Positions 31,116 to 40,449 of a stretch of DNA of 64,000 nucleotides are shown here, one piece after another. The stretch's first letter is position 1; the number at the start of each line of letters is the position of its first letter. Both the position numbers and the translations under genes were made by a program. The DNA comes from Fretibacter rubidus (GTDB taxonomy: Bacteria > Pseudomonadota > Alphaproteobacteria > Caulobacterales > Maricaulaceae). The stretch covers positions 1,922,001 to 1,986,000 of the forward strand of contig NZ_CP163423.1 in assembly GCF_041429785.1 (NCBI RefSeq). Reading direction: 5' to 3'. Below the pieces are notes generated by a model. It was not told where the DNA came from, searched no databases, and saw only the letters and a program-made list of their open reading frames with translations.

Positions 31116-32572
31116 GCCGCGCTCGTGTCATTCGACTTAGACTTTAATTGCGCAGCGTTAATTTCGCGCTGAAACAGGGCAATTATGTCACCTGATTTGC
31201 TACGGAAAACATCACCGCGCGACTCGAAATCTTTGAACTGATCAAAACTTGCACAGGCAGGGGACAAAAGGATAATTGGGTTAGGTTTTTTTGACGCTAG
31301 CGCATCTTTGGTCGCGCAAATAATGGCCGTCTCTAGATAATCAGACACTTTGCAACTGACCTTATTCGTCTTCAGCGTTTTCGCAAATGCCTCCCCCGCT
31401 TCGCCGATAAGGTAAGCACGGGTGACGTTGCTAAAGAGATCAGACAGCCCTTCAATGCCGCCCTTCTTCGCAACGCCACCCGCAATCCAGTATATATTCT
31501 CATAGGCGGCCAAGGCTTGCCGCGCTGCGTCGCCGTTGGTCGCCTTGCTGTCGTTTACATAGCGCACAGGGCCGACCATTCCGACGGACTCCATACGGTG
31601 CGCAAGACCCGGGAAGGACAGGATTGCAGGACCAATCTCTTTAGCTTTCAGCCCCAAAGCCTGAACGGCGGCGTATGCTGCGGCGGCATTTTGCCAGTTA
31701 TGAGTGCCTTCCAATGTCTGCGCGCGTGTCAAATCGGCGACTTCTGTGACGCTGCGGCCAACGGCGCAGTACAGCTTTCCTTTTATAACCGTGGCACCAT
31801 GTGCGAGCGACTTGCGACCAGAAATAGGCACAATACGGCGGCCATTTTTAGCTTTCATCATGGTGCAAACGCGCTTGCCCGTTGGGTCATCCACACCAAT
31901 CACGGCCGTGTCTTTGTCTGTTTGATTGTTAAAGATATTCAGCTTAGCCGCTTCATAGCCCGCCATATCGCCGTGACGGTCCAGATGATCAGGCGAAAGA
32001 TTTAGAAATACCGCGACATCAGCATGAAGGCTCGGCGCGCGTTCAAGTTGATAAGACGATAGCTCCAAAACATAAATCATGCCCGCATGCATACGGTCCA
32101 AGTCTAAAACGCCGCGACCGATATTGCCGCCAATTTGAACCGCACGGTTACAACGTTCCAAGATATGACCGATTAAAGTCGTCGTGGTGCTTTTGCCATT
32201 TGTGCCTGTAATGGCGATAATTTTGGGGCGGTTATCTGGCGCGCGCGCCGCAATCTCGCGGGCAAAAATTTCAATGTCACAGATGATGGGCGTGTCTGAC
32301 GCCTCGGCCCGCTGGGCTGTCCAATGCGGCTTTGGCAGTTTATGCGGCACACCGGGGGACAGAACGAGGGCAGAAAAATCAGACCAATCCGCTTTCGTTA
32401 AATCCGTCAAGGTCACACCTTCACTGGCCGCTTGTTCGCGGGCAGCATCGCGGTCATCCCAGGCATGAACACGCGCACCGCCAGCGGCGAGCGATTTCGC
32501 TGCCGTTAATCCCGTCCGGCCAAGGCCAAATACGGCGACGTCTTGCCCTTTGAATGTTGCTGCCTTGATCAT
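31112..32572 (-). CDS. murD: UDP-N-acetylmuramoylalanine--D-glutamate ligase
   Basis: A 486-residue Mur ligase adding D-Glu. N-terminal FGLGRTGLTAAKSLAAGGA; ATP-binding IITGTNGKSTTTTLIGH-type loop (IAITGTNGKSTTTTLIG); LSPDHLDRHGDMAGYEAAK; C-terminal ILLSPACASFDQFKDFESRG. It is slightly longer than E. coli MurD, as in other Alphaproteobacteria. It begins 4 bases after the mraY stop. Confidence 0.97.
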   Translation of the reverse strand: MIKAATFKGQDVAVFGLGRTGLTAAKSLAAGGARVHAWDDRDAAREQAASEGVTLTDLTKADWSDFSALVLSPGVPHKLPKPHWTAQRAEASDTPIICDIEIFAREIAARAPDNRPKIIAITGTNGKSTTTTLIGHILERCNRAVQIGGNIGRGVLDLDRMHAGMIYVLELSSYQLERAPSLHADVAVFLNLSPDHLDRHGDMAGYEAAKLNIFNNQTDKDTAVIGVDDPTGKRVCTMMKAKNGRRIVPISGRKSLAHGATVIKGKLYCAVGRSVTEVADLTRAQTLEGTHNWQNAAAAYAAVQALGLKAKEIGPAILSFPGLAHRMESVGMVGPVRYVNDSKATNGDAARQALAAYENIYWIAGGVAKKGGIEGLSDLFSNVTRAYLIGEAGEAFAKTLKTNKVSCKVSDYLETAIICATKDALASKKPNPIILLSPACASFDQFKDFESRGDVFRSKSGDIIALFQREINAAQLKSKSNDTSAA

Positions 32573-32576
32573 AATA

Positions 32577-33674
32577 TTACCGCAGTTTCAATGTGGAAAG
32601 TCCGACCAGCGCGAGGATAATCGCGATAATCCAGAACCGAATAACGATGGTGGGCTCGGCCCAGCCTTTTTTCTCAAAATGGTGGTGAATGGGCGCCATA
32701 CGAAAAACGCGCTTGCCCGTCAGTTTAAACGAGGCGACTTGGACGATGACCGACACGGCCTCTAACACAAACAGGCCGCCAATAATGGCCAGCACAATTT
32801 CATGCTTTACCGCGACCGCCGTCACGCCGAGCGCACCGCCCAGCGATAACGATCCCGTATCGCCCATAAACACCATGGCTGGCGGCGCATTATACCAAAG
32901 AAAGCCAAGCCCCGCGCCAATAATAGCGCCGAGAAACACAGTCAGTTCCCCCGCCCCTGGCACGGACGGCACGCCGAGATAACCAGAGAAGACAGCATTA
33001 CCAACGATATAGGCGATAAAGGCGAAGCTTGCCGCTGCAATCATAACAGGCACAATCGCAAGGCCGTCGAGACCATCAGTCAGGTTCACAGCATTGGACG
33101 CCCCGACAATGACAAGACAACCAAAGGGAATGAAAAATAAACCCAAGTTCAAGGTGAAATCTTTCAAGAACGGGATAGCGAGACCCGTCTGAAATCCGTC
33201 CGCCGTTTGCGGATACGCCCCCATTAAAAAATAGACCGCTACGGCCGCGATACCAAATTCCAACACGAGCTTAATCTTGCCACTAAAGCCTTTGGGATTT
33301 TGACGAGAGACTTTGAGGTAATCATCATAAAAGCCGATAAGACCAAAGCTCATTGTCACAAGCAAAACCACCCAAACAAAGGTGTTGCTAAGATCTGCCC
33401 ATAACAGCGTTGAAATCACAATGGACAGGAGTATCAGCAAACCGCCCATCGTCGGCGTTCCGGCCTTTTTGATGATATGACCTTCAGGGCCGTCTTCGCG
33501 AATGGGCTGGCCTTTGCCTTGTTTTGCGCGCAGCATATCGATAATGCGCGGCCCCAGGATAAAAGCCACCAACATAGAGGTCAGTATCGCGCCACCCGTA
33601 CGGAAGGTTAAATAATTAAATAGATTGAAAATTTGATACTCATCCGCATATGGCGCCAACAATTCATAGAGCAT
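32577..33674 (-). CDS. mraY: Phospho-N-acetylmuramoyl-pentapeptide-transferase
   Basis: A 365-residue integral membrane enzyme with ten helices that attaches phospho-MurNAc-pentapeptide to undecaprenyl phosphate (lipid I). Signatures: [20 protein letters not shown] with the Asp pair, [29 protein letters not shown] and the cytoplasmic [13 protein letters not shown]. The length is normal. The ATG overlaps the murF stop by one base. Confidence 0.98.
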   Translation of the reverse strand: MLYELLAPYADEYQIFNLFNYLTFRTGGAILTSMLVAFILGPRIIDMLRAKQGKGQPIREDGPEGHIIKKAGTPTMGGLLILLSIVISTLLWADLSNTFVWVVLLVTMSFGLIGFYDDYLKVSRQNPKGFSGKIKLVLEFGIAAVAVYFLMGAYPQTADGFQTGLAIPFLKDFTLNLGLFFIPFGCLVIVGASNAVNLTDGLDGLAIVPVMIAAASFAFIAYIVGNAVFSGYLGVPSVPGAGELTVFLGAIIGAGLGFLWYNAPPAMVFMGDTGSLSLGGALGVTAVAVKHEIVLAIIGGLFVLEAVSVIVQVASFKLTGKRVFRMAPIHHHFEKKGWAEPTIVIRFWIIAIILALVGLSTLKLR

Positions 33675-35047
33675 TACGCGTCCCCCGATTTAATGATTGC
33701 GTCGACCAATTTTGATAAGCCGACACTATTGGACCCTTTAACGAGGACCACGTCCCCGTCGATTAATTCTGCGCTTAAAGCATCCAATGCCGCCGCCCAA
33801 TCGGCCGTCCATGCGCCGCGCATTTTTTGCGGCATAGCCCCGCGTAGCGCGCGCATGCATTCCCCTGTAACAATGACCCGCGCAACACCTGCGGCCTCTA
33901 ACGGCTCGGTTAAAGCGGCGTGCATGGCAAGCTCGTCTTTACCCAGCTCAAACATGTCGCCCAGCACGGCCAATTTACGACCAGCTTGCGCGCCTAGAAC
34001 GGCAATTGCTGCCGCCATAGAGGTTGGGTTGGCATTGTAACTATCGTCAATGACCGTGACCGATTTGCCATCAATTGAGATGTTATGCACCGCCCCGCGT
34101 CCCGCTGTCGCGCCAATATCTTCTAGGCGCTGTGCCGCTATATCTAAGTCCAAATCCAAAGCATGAATAACGGCCAAGCAAGCGGCAGCGTTGGACACCC
34201 AATGCTTCCCCGCCACGTTCAAAGTGACATCAACAGATTGCGTACCGATTTGCGCCGTCAACGTGCTCCCATCGGCATGGGTTTCTGACGTTATGACATG
34301 AACATCTGCCGCAGCATCACGACCGAAAGTAATGTAATTAATTCTGTTTTTATCAGCCTGCGCTTTGATATGCGGCGTGTATTGATTATCCGCGTTCAAG
34401 ATTAAAACGCCTCTGGGCTTAAGGCCTAACATAATCTCGGCTTTCGCATCGGCAATGGCTTTTACATTTTCAAAATGCGCCAAATGGGCTGGGGCAACGG
34501 TTGTAATCAGCGCCACATCGGGCATCACAATTTTAGAGAGCTGTGTCAGCTCCCCCGCATGGTTCATGCCCGTCTCGAACACGCCAAATTCTGTCTCTTT
34601 GGCCATATTGGCAAGCGTCAGCGGCACGCCCCAATGATTATTATAAGATTTGATTGATTTATGCGTCGGGCCATATCCCGCCAAGATATGCGCAAGCGCA
34701 TCTTTTACCGATGTCTTGCCGACACTGCCGGTGACTGCAATACGTTTGGCACGACTGCGTTGACGCGCGTAAGCCGCCATACCGTGTAGCGCCAAAATCG
34801 TTTCATCCACAATAAGTGCGGGCGTGTCTTCGTTCTGGCGTTCTGACATTATTGCGCCAGCACCGTTTTCTCTCGCGCCGTCAATAAAATCATGACCATC
34901 ACGCGCGTCTTTTAGCGGCACGAACATTTCGCCAGGCTTTAACGACCGACTATCAATTGATACCCCCGTCACAGACCAATCCCCAATGGCGCGACCATCG
35001 GTGGCAATTGCGGCATCTTCTGCTGTCCATAACGGCGCCTTAGTCAT
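33674..35047 (-). CDS. murF: UDP-MurNAc-tripeptide--D-Ala-D-Ala ligase
   Basis: A 457-residue Mur ligase adding the dipeptide made by Ddl. ATP loop [29 protein letters not shown]-like [28 protein letters not shown] in the C-terminal half. The ATG at 35047 lies within the murE tail (8-base overlap); a GTG two codons upstream is an alternative. Confidence 0.96.
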   Translation of the reverse strand: MTKAPLWTAEDAAIATDGRAIGDWSVTGVSIDSRSLKPGEMFVPLKDARDGHDFIDGARENGAGAIMSERQNEDTPALIVDETILALHGMAAYARQRSRAKRIAVTGSVGKTSVKDALAHILAGYGPTHKSIKSYNNHWGVPLTLANMAKETEFGVFETGMNHAGELTQLSKIVMPDVALITTVAPAHLAHFENVKAIADAKAEIMLGLKPRGVLILNADNQYTPHIKAQADKNRINYITFGRDAAADVHVITSETHADGSTLTAQIGTQSVDVTLNVAGKHWVSNAAACLAVIHALDLDLDIAAQRLEDIGATAGRGAVHNISIDGKSVTVIDDSYNANPTSMAAAIAVLGAQAGRKLAVLGDMFELGKDELAMHAALTEPLEAAGVARVIVTGECMRALRGAMPQKMRGAWTADWAAALDALSAELIDGDVVLVKGSNSVGLSKLVDAIIKSGDA

Positions 35048-36476
35048 GACCACCTGCCTTGAGCGCGGCTTTCGCGACCTCTACATCGGAAAATGGAATG
35101 ACGGTCTTGCCAACAATCTGCCCTTGCTCATGCCCTTTGCCAGCAATGACTAAACAATCATCGGCGCGCAGCATATCAATGCCCGCCTTAATCGCCGCCG
35201 CGCGATCACCAATTTCGGTCGCGTCAGGACAGCCTTTTAAAACGGCTTTGCGGATGCTGGCGGCATCCTCTGTGCGCGGGTTATCATCTGTCACAATCGC
35301 CACATCGGCGAGCTTTGCCGCCACAGCGCCCATCTTGGCTCGCTTATCAGGGTCACGGTCACCGCCGCAGCCAAAGACAATAATAATCCGCCCCATTGTG
35401 TGCGGCCGCACAGAGCGCAGCAATTTATCTAGGCCGTCCTCTGTATGGGCGAAATCAACAAATATCGGCGCGCCGTCTTTGGTTTGGCCCGCCCGCTCCA
35501 TCCGGCCCGCAACACCGCGCAAATGCCCAAGTGCCTTAACCGCTACATCCGTCTCCACGCCCGTCACCATGGCAAGGCCCAGCGCAGAAACCGCATTCAG
35601 CACCTGAAACTCTCCCGCAAGCGGTAACTCAATTGTGTAACGTTTGCCGTGAACCACTAGGCTTAAAACCTGGCTGGCGGCACGCGGCATAACCTCGTCA
35701 ATGCGGATATCCTCGCCCGTCCAACCGACACGCATGACATGTTGCCCGCGCGCCTTACATGTTACGGCTAAACGCTGGCCATAGTCATCATTGACGTTAA
35801 TCACAACAGGGGCGTCTGCAGGGGTCAGTTCAGTAAACAGCCGCGCTTTGGTTTGGAAATAATCTTCCATACCGTCGTGATAATCAAAGTGGTCTTGGCT
35901 TAGATTTGAAAAGCCAGAGGCCGTGATTTTAACAGCGTCCAAACGAGATTGATCAAGACCATGACTGGATGCCTCCATCGCGCCATGTGTCACGCCTTCA
36001 TCCGCCAAATCAGACAGTGTTTTATGTAGCGCGACAGCGTCGGGCGTCGTGTGTGTCATAGGACGATACCCGCTGGGGGCCTCAACGCCTAATGTGCCGA
36101 AACACGCCGCTTCTTTGCCCGCATAGGCCCAAATTTGGCGCAGGAAATCAACCGTGCTGCTTTTACCGTTCGTGCCTGTCATCGCGACCAGAACCTCTGG
36201 CTGCCCCGGATAAAGACGCGCCGCCATTTGAGCGTAAATAAGGCGCGGCTCATCAACACCGATATAAGGCACAGCCATTTGCGGCAGACCTTTGGTCGAG
36301 ACTATAGCAGCCGCCCCGGCCTCTAGCGCTGCATCAATATAATCCCGCCCATCGGCCAAAGTGCCGGGCAAGGCCGCAAATAAAGCCCCCGGCTTAACCT
36401 GACGGCTATCCGCTGTGATCATTGAAATCTCAACGTCATTTTCTTGCGGGATTTGGGTTAATTGCGAGAGCTTCAC
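35040..36476 (-). CDS. murE: UDP-MurNAc-L-Ala-D-Glu--meso-diaminopimelate ligase
   Basis: A 478-residue Mur ligase. ATP loop AMTGTNGKSSTVDFLRQIW; substrate motif DNPRTED, the DNPR signature of meso-diaminopimelate-specific enzymes, so the peptidoglycan is DAP-type. The start is a GTG at 36476: CAGGAGG lies at ideal distance and the GTGA overlaps the ftsI stop. The longer open frame upstream is a shadow of ftsI. Confidence 0.96.
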   Translation of the reverse strand: MKLSQLTQIPQENDVEISMITADSRQVKPGALFAALPGTLADGRDYIDAALEAGAAAIVSTKGLPQMAVPYIGVDEPRLIYAQMAARLYPGQPEVLVAMTGTNGKSSTVDFLRQIWAYAGKEAACFGTLGVEAPSGYRPMTHTTPDAVALHKTLSDLADEGVTHGAMEASSHGLDQSRLDAVKITASGFSNLSQDHFDYHDGMEDYFQTKARLFTELTPADAPVVINVNDDYGQRLAVTCKARGQHVMRVGWTGEDIRIDEVMPRAASQVLSLVVHGKRYTIELPLAGEFQVLNAVSALGLAMVTGVETDVAVKALGHLRGVAGRMERAGQTKDGAPIFVDFAHTEDGLDKLLRSVRPHTMGRIIIVFGCGGDRDPDKRAKMGAVAAKLADVAIVTDDNPRTEDAASIRKAVLKGCPDATEIGDRAAAIKAGIDMLRADDCLVIAGKGHEQGQIVGKTVIPFSDVEVAKAALKAGGHD

Positions 36477-38155
36477 CGGTAAGCCTCCTGCGCGGGATAT
36501 CCTTTTTGAGCCATAGCCGCGTCCAAGCGCTCTATAGCTAACATCGGCGCAATGCGCTCGACGACGTCCTTGGTCGTTTTGGCCGCGTTCCACCCTGCCC
36601 CGCGGTAACCCCAGTCACCCTCGACCGTTTGCGGGCTGTCATAGGTTATCATCACAACGTAGCGCGGGTCAGCATATGGAAAGCCAGAAATAAATGAGGT
36701 AACAATATCGCCTTTATCATCATAGCCACCAACACCTGGCTTATCCGCTGTGCCTGTTTTCCCCATGACGCCGTAACCTGATGCGCGTGCATTACGGCCT
36801 GTACCGTCGGTCACAACATAACGCATCATATCGCGCACGTGTTTGGCTGTACTGTCAGATAGCACACGGCGGCTAGCGACAGGATTGGCCGCGTCGCGTT
36901 TCAAAATTGTTGGGGTCACGTAAAGACCACCGTTCATCAAAGGCGCACTTGCCACAGCCAGCGCAAGCGGCGTGACAGCGATACCGTGACCGTAGGACAC
37001 AGTTACCGTCGTTAAATCAATCCAACGGTTTTGCACTTGCGGCCGCGCGGATTCGTAAAGCTCATAAGGCACACGGTCAAATAAGCCAAAATCGCGCAGC
37101 ATTTGCTTTTGCGCGTCCGCTCCCGCTCGCAAGGCCAGCATTGCCGTGCCGCGATTAGAGCTTTGCGATAGAATTTCTGGCATCGCCAAAGGGACTTTGG
37201 ACGGGTGGTCATCACGGATGAATTTATTGGTCACTTTGAACGGTTTTTGCACGGGGAATTTTTCGGTCAGTGTTGATGTTTGCGTTTCTAGCGCCAAAGC
37301 CATGGTGATGGGCTTGAACACGGACCCTAATTCATAAGTGGACATTGCGGCGTGATTAAAACGAGACTCTGTCGAAGCTGTGGCAGGCGCGTTGGGATCA
37401 AATTCAGGCACACTCGCCATGGCGATAATCTCGCCCGTTTTCATATCCATGACGACACCAGCGGCTGATTTGGCGCTGTAACGCTCTATCCCGTGCATTA
37501 AGCTATCTGCTACGGCATATTGAACCCGCATATCAATCGACAGCGCTTTCGCTGGCGCATTGGGTTTTGACAGCTCTTCATGAAAGGCGCGCTCTGCCCC
37601 AGCAAGGCCGACCATGCCCACATCAGCATAACCCACAATATGTGACGCCAGCGTTCCGCGCGGATAAACGCGCTTGGGTTCTTGGCGAAACCCAAGACCC
37701 GGTTGGCCTAGCGCAAAAACTGCTTGTCGTTCCTTAGGCGTCAGCCCGCGGGCAATCCACTCGAAATTTTTCTTTGACCCTAAATGCTCGACCAGTTCTG
37801 CACGGTCGAGCTCTGGCAGCACAGATAGCAGCGCATCGGCCGTCTCTTCGACGTTCCAGACAATATGCGGCTCGGCATAGAGCGAGTAAGTCAAAAGCGT
37901 GGTCGCAAGAACTTCGCCGTTGCGGTCTGTAATATCGGCGCGCGTCGTGGTAATGGCTTGCGGCAGAGTAGAGCCAGCAGGCTTTGGACCAAAGATACTC
38001 GTCTCCGCTAGGCGCAGCACGATAAGAACAATCATGATAGCAAAAGCCACCACGCCGATGCGTATACGAATACGCCCCTCTGACACAGCTTGAAACTCGT
38101 CATCTGCGACGGTGACATGCTGCACATTACGGCGACTGTAGGACGGGTCAGTCAT
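36473..38155 (-). CDS. ftsI: Penicillin-binding protein 3 / FtsI, septal transpeptidase
   Basis: 560 residues. One N-terminal membrane helix (GVVAFAIMIVLIVLRLAE), a PBP dimerisation domain, then the transpeptidase with active-site Ser in GSVFKPITM, SSN in LSQSSNRGTAM and KTG in GVMGKTGTADKPG. It crosslinks septal peptidoglycan together with FtsW. The ATG at 38155 has GAGGAGG upstream and overlaps ftsL by 8 bases. Confidence 0.96.
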   Translation of the reverse strand: MTDPSYSRRNVQHVTVADDEFQAVSEGRIRIRIGVVAFAIMIVLIVLRLAETSIFGPKPAGSTLPQAITTTRADITDRNGEVLATTLLTYSLYAEPHIVWNVEETADALLSVLPELDRAELVEHLGSKKNFEWIARGLTPKERQAVFALGQPGLGFRQEPKRVYPRGTLASHIVGYADVGMVGLAGAERAFHEELSKPNAPAKALSIDMRVQYAVADSLMHGIERYSAKSAAGVVMDMKTGEIIAMASVPEFDPNAPATASTESRFNHAAMSTYELGSVFKPITMALALETQTSTLTEKFPVQKPFKVTNKFIRDDHPSKVPLAMPEILSQSSNRGTAMLALRAGADAQKQMLRDFGLFDRVPYELYESARPQVQNRWIDLTTVTVSYGHGIAVTPLALAVASAPLMNGGLYVTPTILKRDAANPVASRRVLSDSTAKHVRDMMRYVVTDGTGRNARASGYGVMGKTGTADKPGVGGYDDKGDIVTSFISGFPYADPRYVVMITYDSPQTVEGDWGYRGAGWNAAKTTKDVVERIAPMLAIERLDAAMAQKGYPAQEAYR

Positions 38156-38513
38156 GAGACACCTCCTCATTCGCTGCGGCCTCTAATGGCACTTCACGCA
38201 ATGGGAAGCGAATAGCAATATCTTCAATCCGAAGCATCTGATCCGTTGTCGTCGGCGCAAGGCCAAGATGGTCGCTGGATAGGCGACCTAGTCGTTCGGG
38301 ACTTTCCAAATGAGCGATTTCAGCATGAAGCACCGTAATAGCGGCCTCTTGAACGGCAATCTGGCGCGCGAGTTGATTGGCATCTTGGCGCGCTGATTGT
38401 GCGCGTGTTTTGACATAATAAAGCGCAACCATCAGCGCGATACCGAGCAGCAGCAACAAGAACCATGTCAACCGCCGCGCGGCGTCCGCCTGGGTTTGGT
38501 AACGGACACTCAT
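38148..38513 (-). CDS. ftsL: Cell division protein FtsL
   Basis: A 121-residue bitopic membrane protein: basic N-terminus, one helix (LTWFLLLLLGIALMVALYYV), then a periplasmic coiled coil (ARQDANQLARQIAVQEAAI) with HLESPERLGRLSSDHLGLAP, the usual FtsL tail. Its sequence family is poorly conserved; position between rsmH and ftsI plus topology make the call firm. The ATG overlaps the rsmH stop (ATGA). Confidence 0.9.
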   Translation of the reverse strand: MSVRYQTQADAARRLTWFLLLLLGIALMVALYYVKTRAQSARQDANQLARQIAVQEAAITVLHAEIAHLESPERLGRLSSDHLGLAPTTTDQMLRIEDIAIRFPLREVPLEAAANEEVSHD

Positions 38514-39529
38514 GCTGCCCACCGAATGTCGTGAACGGACGGCACTTTGGGCAGCAGTGTTTCGTCTTGATTATACATCGGCGCATCTGTGCGGATTGCG
38601 CAGCGAAGCTTAGCCGAGCGGGACCGAGGATTCTCAGTAACTTCAGACGCGGACGGCTTGACCACTGCACGGCGCGGCACATCAAAACTGGGGCGCACAT
38701 CACTGCGAATAATTTCAGGCGCGTAACGAGACCCACCCGACACTTCACCCGCACGACGGCGAAAGAACGATTTCACTATACGGTCTTCGAGCGAATGAAA
38801 TGTCACCACAATCAACCGCCCGCCAGGTTTTAAAATGGCTTCCGCCGCACATAATCCGCGGTAAAGCTCGCCCAACTCATCATTGACAAAAATCCGTAGC
38901 GCTTGGAACACGCGCGTCGCAGGATGGGTTTTACCGCCCTTCCCACCGGGTCTTCCAACCGTTTTTTCAATCAAGTCTGCCAGCGCGTCAGTGGTGATAA
39001 TATCGCCATCTTCGCGCGCGCGTAAAATCGCGCTAGCAATACGGCCCGCTTGGCGTTCTTCGCCGTAGGTTTTAAAAATATTGGCCAGTTCCCCATGCCC
39101 GAGTTGATTAACCGCCATCGCCGCCGTCGGCCCGTCCGGCCCCATGCGCATATCAAGCGGACCAGACCGCATGAAACTAAAGCCGCGCGCCGCCTGATCC
39201 AGCTGCATAGAGGACACACCAATATCGAGCACAACCGCGTCGACAGGTGGGAGATCAACACCGTCCATGAGAGAGAACGGCGTTTGAATGAGTTTAAACC
39301 GCCCATCATAGTCATGCGATAGTGCGTCCGCACGAGCACGCACATTTATGTCACGGTCTAGCCCGATGACGCGGCAGTTCGCAGCTTTTAAAAATGCCTC
39401 ACTATAGCCGCCATAGCCAAATGTACCGTCCACATAAACCTCGCCGTCACGCGGCGCCAAATGAGCCATGACCTCTGGCAACATCACGGGATAGTGCGGA
39501 CGTGCATCTACGGCGGTGATATCGCTCAT
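38510..39529 (-). CDS. rsmH: 16S rRNA (cytosine1402-N4)-methyltransferase
   Basis: A 339-residue SAM-dependent methyltransferase. It starts with HYPVMLPEVMAHLAPRDGEV, has VDGTFGYGGYSEAFL (SAM loop), GLDRDINVRARAD and VVTFHSLEDRIVKSFFR. It modifies the ribosomal P site. It overlaps mraZ by 4 bases. Confidence 0.97.
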   Translation of the reverse strand: MSDITAVDARPHYPVMLPEVMAHLAPRDGEVYVDGTFGYGGYSEAFLKAANCRVIGLDRDINVRARADALSHDYDGRFKLIQTPFSLMDGVDLPPVDAVVLDIGVSSMQLDQAARGFSFMRSGPLDMRMGPDGPTAAMAVNQLGHGELANIFKTYGEERQAGRIASAILRAREDGDIITTDALADLIEKTVGRPGGKGGKTHPATRVFQALRIFVNDELGELYRGLCAAEAILKPGGRLIVVTFHSLEDRIVKSFFRRRAGEVSGGSRYAPEIIRSDVRPSFDVPRRAVVKPSASEVTENPRSRSAKLRCAIRTDAPMYNQDETLLPKVPSVHDIRWAA

Positions 39530-40035
39530 GACGTGCCGCCCATGGGGTTAATAGGTTTTAGCAAGTGACGGTTTTCCGCCACAAGCTTACGCATATTGGC
39601 CACGCGCGCTTCATGCGCGTCAGGGGCCCAAATTTCAAAACGGTCGCCAAGGCCGACGAATGTGATGCGCCCGTTAAAACCAAAATTATCGGCCAAATCC
39701 TGCGGGATGGACACGCGCCCCCCGCTATCAAAAGATAGGCGGCGGCTTTCCCCAAACAGGGCATTTTCCATCGCGTCACGTTTAGGGTCAAAATAATCAA
39801 TGGCGTTGATAGAGGCACGGTAGGCGTTAAACAAAACTTCACCGCCGCCTTCTAAACATTGCCCGTCAAAGCTGGGCCGTACGATGATGCCGTCAAACGG
39901 CTCTATTCCCGCCAGCCTGACGCTCTCTGGCTGGGCGGCAATGAGGGCCGCGTTTTGCGCCGCAATAACCGCGCGGAAATCGGACGGGACAGAAACCCGA
40001 CCTTTCGCATCACGGTTATTGGTGGTGGTCGACAT
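39526..40035 (-). CDS. mraZ: Transcriptional regulator MraZ
   Basis: A 169-residue AbrB-like, SpoVT-fold DNA-binding protein, first gene of the dcw cluster and its repressor in E. coli. It has two repeats with DAKGRVSVPSDFRAV and DSGGRVSIPQDLADNFGF. The ATG at 40035 has GGGGA upstream; a GTG two codons earlier is possible. TGGGA repeats, its known type of target, lie between the predicted transcription start and the gene. Confidence 0.95.
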   Translation of the reverse strand: MSTTTNNRDAKGRVSVPSDFRAVIAAQNAALIAAQPESVRLAGIEPFDGIIVRPSFDGQCLEGGGEVLFNAYRASINAIDYFDPKRDAMENALFGESRRLSFDSGGRVSIPQDLADNFGFNGRITFVGLGDRFEIWAPDAHEARVANMRKLVAENRHLLKPINPMGGTS

Positions 40036-40081
40036 GAACACAGCAGAATTTCCCCTTAAAGCCCCTCACCGAGCTCCACTA

Positions 40082-40116
40082 TGGGATAACACGCGTCTTT
40101 ATGGGATACAATGGGA
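40082..40116. promoter_or_regulatory. Candidate MraZ operator (TGGGA repeats)
   Basis: TGGGA occurs at 40082, 40102 and 40112 on the plus strand, i.e. at 10-base phasing with one missing repeat, downstream of the predicted mraZ transcription start. A further TGGGA at 40153 falls in the promoter spacer. MraZ in E. coli binds TGGGN repeats with 10-base period in front of its own gene. Confidence 0.6.
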
Positions 40117-40127
40117 AATAATGCCTC

Positions 40128-40142
40128 TTAAGCGAAAATTAA
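40128..40142. promoter_or_regulatory. CtrA-type box at the mraZ promoter
   Basis: TTAA-GCGAAAA-TTAA, a perfect TTAA-N7-TTAA, touches the predicted -10 element and covers the start point. Bound CtrA would be expected to repress the dcw cluster. Sequence match only. Confidence 0.5.
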
Positions 40143-40170
40143 GTATAAAAAATGGGATTGAGACGCACAA
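40142..40170 (-). promoter_or_regulatory. Predicted sigma70-type promoter of mraZ and the dcw cluster
   Basis: On the minus strand TTGTGC (-35, 40165-40170) and TATACT (-10, 40142-40147) are separated by exactly 17 bases. Transcription would start near 40135, leaving a ~100-base leader. Confidence 0.6.
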
Positions 40171-40235
40171 AAGCCCGAAAAACTAATACAAACCATGAAC
40201 AAATGGGCGCGCCAATGGGATAGCCTGCCCCCAGC

Positions 40236-40268
40236 TTATTCACAGCCTTGCCCACAGAGTTATCCACA
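40236..40268 (+). promoter_or_regulatory. Cluster of three DnaA-type boxes
   Basis: TTATTCACA (40236), TTGCCCACA (40248) and TTATCCACA (40260) lie in the same orientation at exactly 12-base spacing. The first and third match TTATNCACA perfectly; the middle differs at two positions. They lie ~200 bases upstream of mraZ and ~180 bases upstream of the DUF2161 gene. Confidence 0.65.
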
Positions 40269-40449
40269 GGGCGGAATTTGCACAGTTTCAAAGGGCCTAA
40301 TAGCGCCGTGCAAATTGAGCTAAAACCGCAATGCCCGAAGGCTTTCAAGTAACTTTGGGCCTATCCGCGCTCCCGCTGGCTATTGCCGCTTTTCATTCTC
40401 GTGTTTAAACATGCCCTGCAACGAAAAGGATAATACCATCCCAAAGCCA

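Noticed and set aside
35040-36593. Longer murE start at 36593
   Set aside because: The extra 39 residues are the out-of-frame end of ftsI; the GTG at 36476 has an ideal ribosome-binding site.
40036-40449. Chromosomal replication origin
   Set aside because: Three DnaA boxes alone are not enough; there is no clear AT-rich unwinding region next to them and none of the usual alphaproteobacterial origin neighbours (hemE, dnaA, gidA/parAB) is present.
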